This document shows positions 8,193-9,178 of a DNA stretch of 9,178 bases, in pieces. The number at the start of each line of letters is the position of its first letter. Position 1 is the stretch's first letter. The translations under genes and the position numbers were made by a program. This stretch comes from an uncultured Aquimonas sp. (GTDB lineage Bacteria; Pseudomonadota; Gammaproteobacteria; Xanthomonadales; Xanthomonadaceae), in contig CAMLOR010000119.1 in NCBI GenBank assembly GCA_946481615.1, forward strand, positions 1-9,178. The letters are read 5' to 3'. Under the pieces are notes generated by a model. That model saw nothing but the letters and a program-made list of their open reading frames with translations, was not told the origin of the DNA and searched no databases.

Positions 8193-9178
8193 TCACATCC
8201 GGAACACGCCGAAGTGGCGGCGCTCGATGGGCGCATTGAGGCTCGCCGACAGCGCCAGGCCGAGCACGCGGCGCGTGTCCGCGGGGTCGATGATGCCGTC
8301 GTCCCACAGGCGGGCGGTCGCGTAGTACGGGTGGCCTTGGCGCTCGTACTGTTCGCGGATCGGCGCCTTGAAGGCATCCTCGTCTTCCGCGCTCCAGGTC
8401 TTGCCCGCGGCTTCGAGGCCGTCGCGCTTCACGGTGGCGAGCACGGAAGCCGCCTGCTCGCCACCCATCACGCTGATGCGCGCGTTCGGCCACATCCACA
8501 GGAAGCGCGCGCCGTAGGCGCGGCCGCACATGGCGTAGTTGCCGGCGCCGAAGCTGCCGCCGATCACCACGGTGAACTTGGGCACGGACGAGCAGGCGAC
8601 GGCGGTGACCATCTTGGCGCCGTCCTTGGCGATGCCGGCGTTCTCGTACTTGCGGCCGACCATGAAGCCGGTGATGTTCTGCAGGAACACCAGCGGGATG
8701 CCGCGCTGGTTGCACAGTTCGATGAAGTGCGCGCCTTTGAGCGCGCTCTCGCCGAACAGGATGCCGTTGTTGGCGACGATGCCGACCGGATAGCCGTGGA
8801 GGTGCGCGAAGCCCGTCACCAGCGTCTTGCCGTAGCGCGCCTTGAACTCCTGGAATTCGGAACCGTCGACCAGGCGCGCGATCACTTCCCGGATGTCGAA
8901 GGGGCGGCGCGTGTCCTTCGGCACGAGGCCGTAGAGGTCTTCGATGGGGTATTTCGGTTCGGCCGGCGCACGCACCGCGACCGGCATGGTCTTGGCGCGG
9001 TTGAGGTGCTTCACGATGTCGCGCGCGATCTGCAGGGCGTGGCGGTCGTCCTCGGCGAAGTGGTCGGCGACGCCGGAAATCGACGTGTGGACGTCGGCGC
9101 CGCCGAGCGTCTCGGCATCGACGACTTCGCCGGTGGCGGCCTTCACCAGCGGCGGGCCGCCGAGGAAGATCGTGCCCT
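8193..9178 (-). CDS. liuB: methylcrotonyl-CoA carboxylase carboxyltransferase beta subunit (N-terminus beyond window)
   Basis: This is the carboxyltransferase subunit that moves CO2 from biotin on LiuD to 3-methylcrotonyl-CoA. The last 327 residues are visible, starting [17 protein letters not shown]; the family is about 535 residues, so roughly 200 are missing on the right. The visible part holds [20 protein letters not shown] at the end of the N-terminal crotonase-like half. The C-terminal half has [51 protein letters not shown] and [15 protein letters not shown], all characteristic of acyl-CoA carboxyltransferases. It ends HFGVFRM and stops (TGA) 4 nt before liuC. Both halves of the carboxylase being encoded two genes apart supports assignment to the leucine pathway over a propionyl-CoA enzyme. 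Confidence 0.96.
   Translation of the reverse strand, partial: GTIFLGGPPLVKAATGEVVDAETLGGADVHTSISGVADHFAEDDRHALQIARDIVKHLNRAKTMPVAVRAPAEPKYPIEDLYGLVPKDTRRPFDIREVIARLVDGSEFQEFKARYGKTLVTGFAHLHGYPVGIVANNGILFGESALKGAHFIELCNQRGIPLVFLQNITGFMVGRKYENAGIAKDGAKMVTAVACSSVPKFTVVIGGSFGAGNYAMCGRAYGARFLWMWPNARISVMGGEQAASVLATVKRDGLEAAGKTWSAEDEDAFKAPIREQYERQGHPYYATARLWDDGIIDPADTRRVLGLALSASLNAPIERRHFGVFRM

Overview
The window is GC-rich bacterial chromosome in which every convincing gene lies on the minus strand, so transcription runs from high to low coordinates. The organism is probably a gammaproteobacterium of the Xanthomonadales (Lysobacter/Luteimonas/Rhodanobacter-like). This rests on the strongly GC-biased third codon positions, a leucine-degradation (liu) operon, and an intergenic palindromic repeat of the kind that is common in that group and reads as 'VIPAQAGIQ...WVPAFAGTT' when translated. 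The taxonomic call is inference.

Region A (9178 down to 3932) is the distal part of a liu operon for leucine/isovalerate catabolism. In order of transcription it holds the 3' part of liuB (methylcrotonyl-CoA carboxylase beta subunit), liuC (methylglutaconyl-CoA hydratase), liuD (biotin-carrying carboxylase alpha subunit), an unrecognised outer-membrane-type lipoprotein, and the HMG-CoA lyase gene (liuE/mvaB). LiuB and LiuD carboxylate 3-methylcrotonyl-CoA, LiuC hydrates the product to HMG-CoA, and the lyase cleaves that to acetyl-CoA and acetoacetate. Junctions are very tight: a 4-nt gap followed by three 4-nt start/stop overlaps. The lipoprotein is the one member with no obvious place in the pathway. 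The liuA and liuR genes, if present, lie beyond the right edge.

Region B (3931 to 3759) is a non-coding gap. It contains a pair of 38-nt inverted arms, each forming its own hairpin. The two hairpins differ by compensatory base-pair changes, as expected of a REP/BIME-type element that also supplies the 3' end of the liu mRNA.

Region C (3758 to 1686) encodes a 690-aa cytoplasmic protein with N-terminal TPRs and a C-terminal SPINDLY/OGT-like (GT41) glycosyltransferase fold. The usual active-site histidine appears to be replaced by cysteine. Region D (1685 to 1) holds a short gap with a possible extended -10 promoter, then a PAS-PAS-GGDEF-EAL cyclic-di-GMP signalling protein cut by the left edge.

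I see no RNA genes, insertion sequences, CRISPR arrays or integration sites. I did not find a convincing new defence or mobile system. The observations most worth following are the lipoprotein embedded in the liu operon, the covarying inverted repeat, and the atypical residues in the glycosyltransferase and in LiuC.
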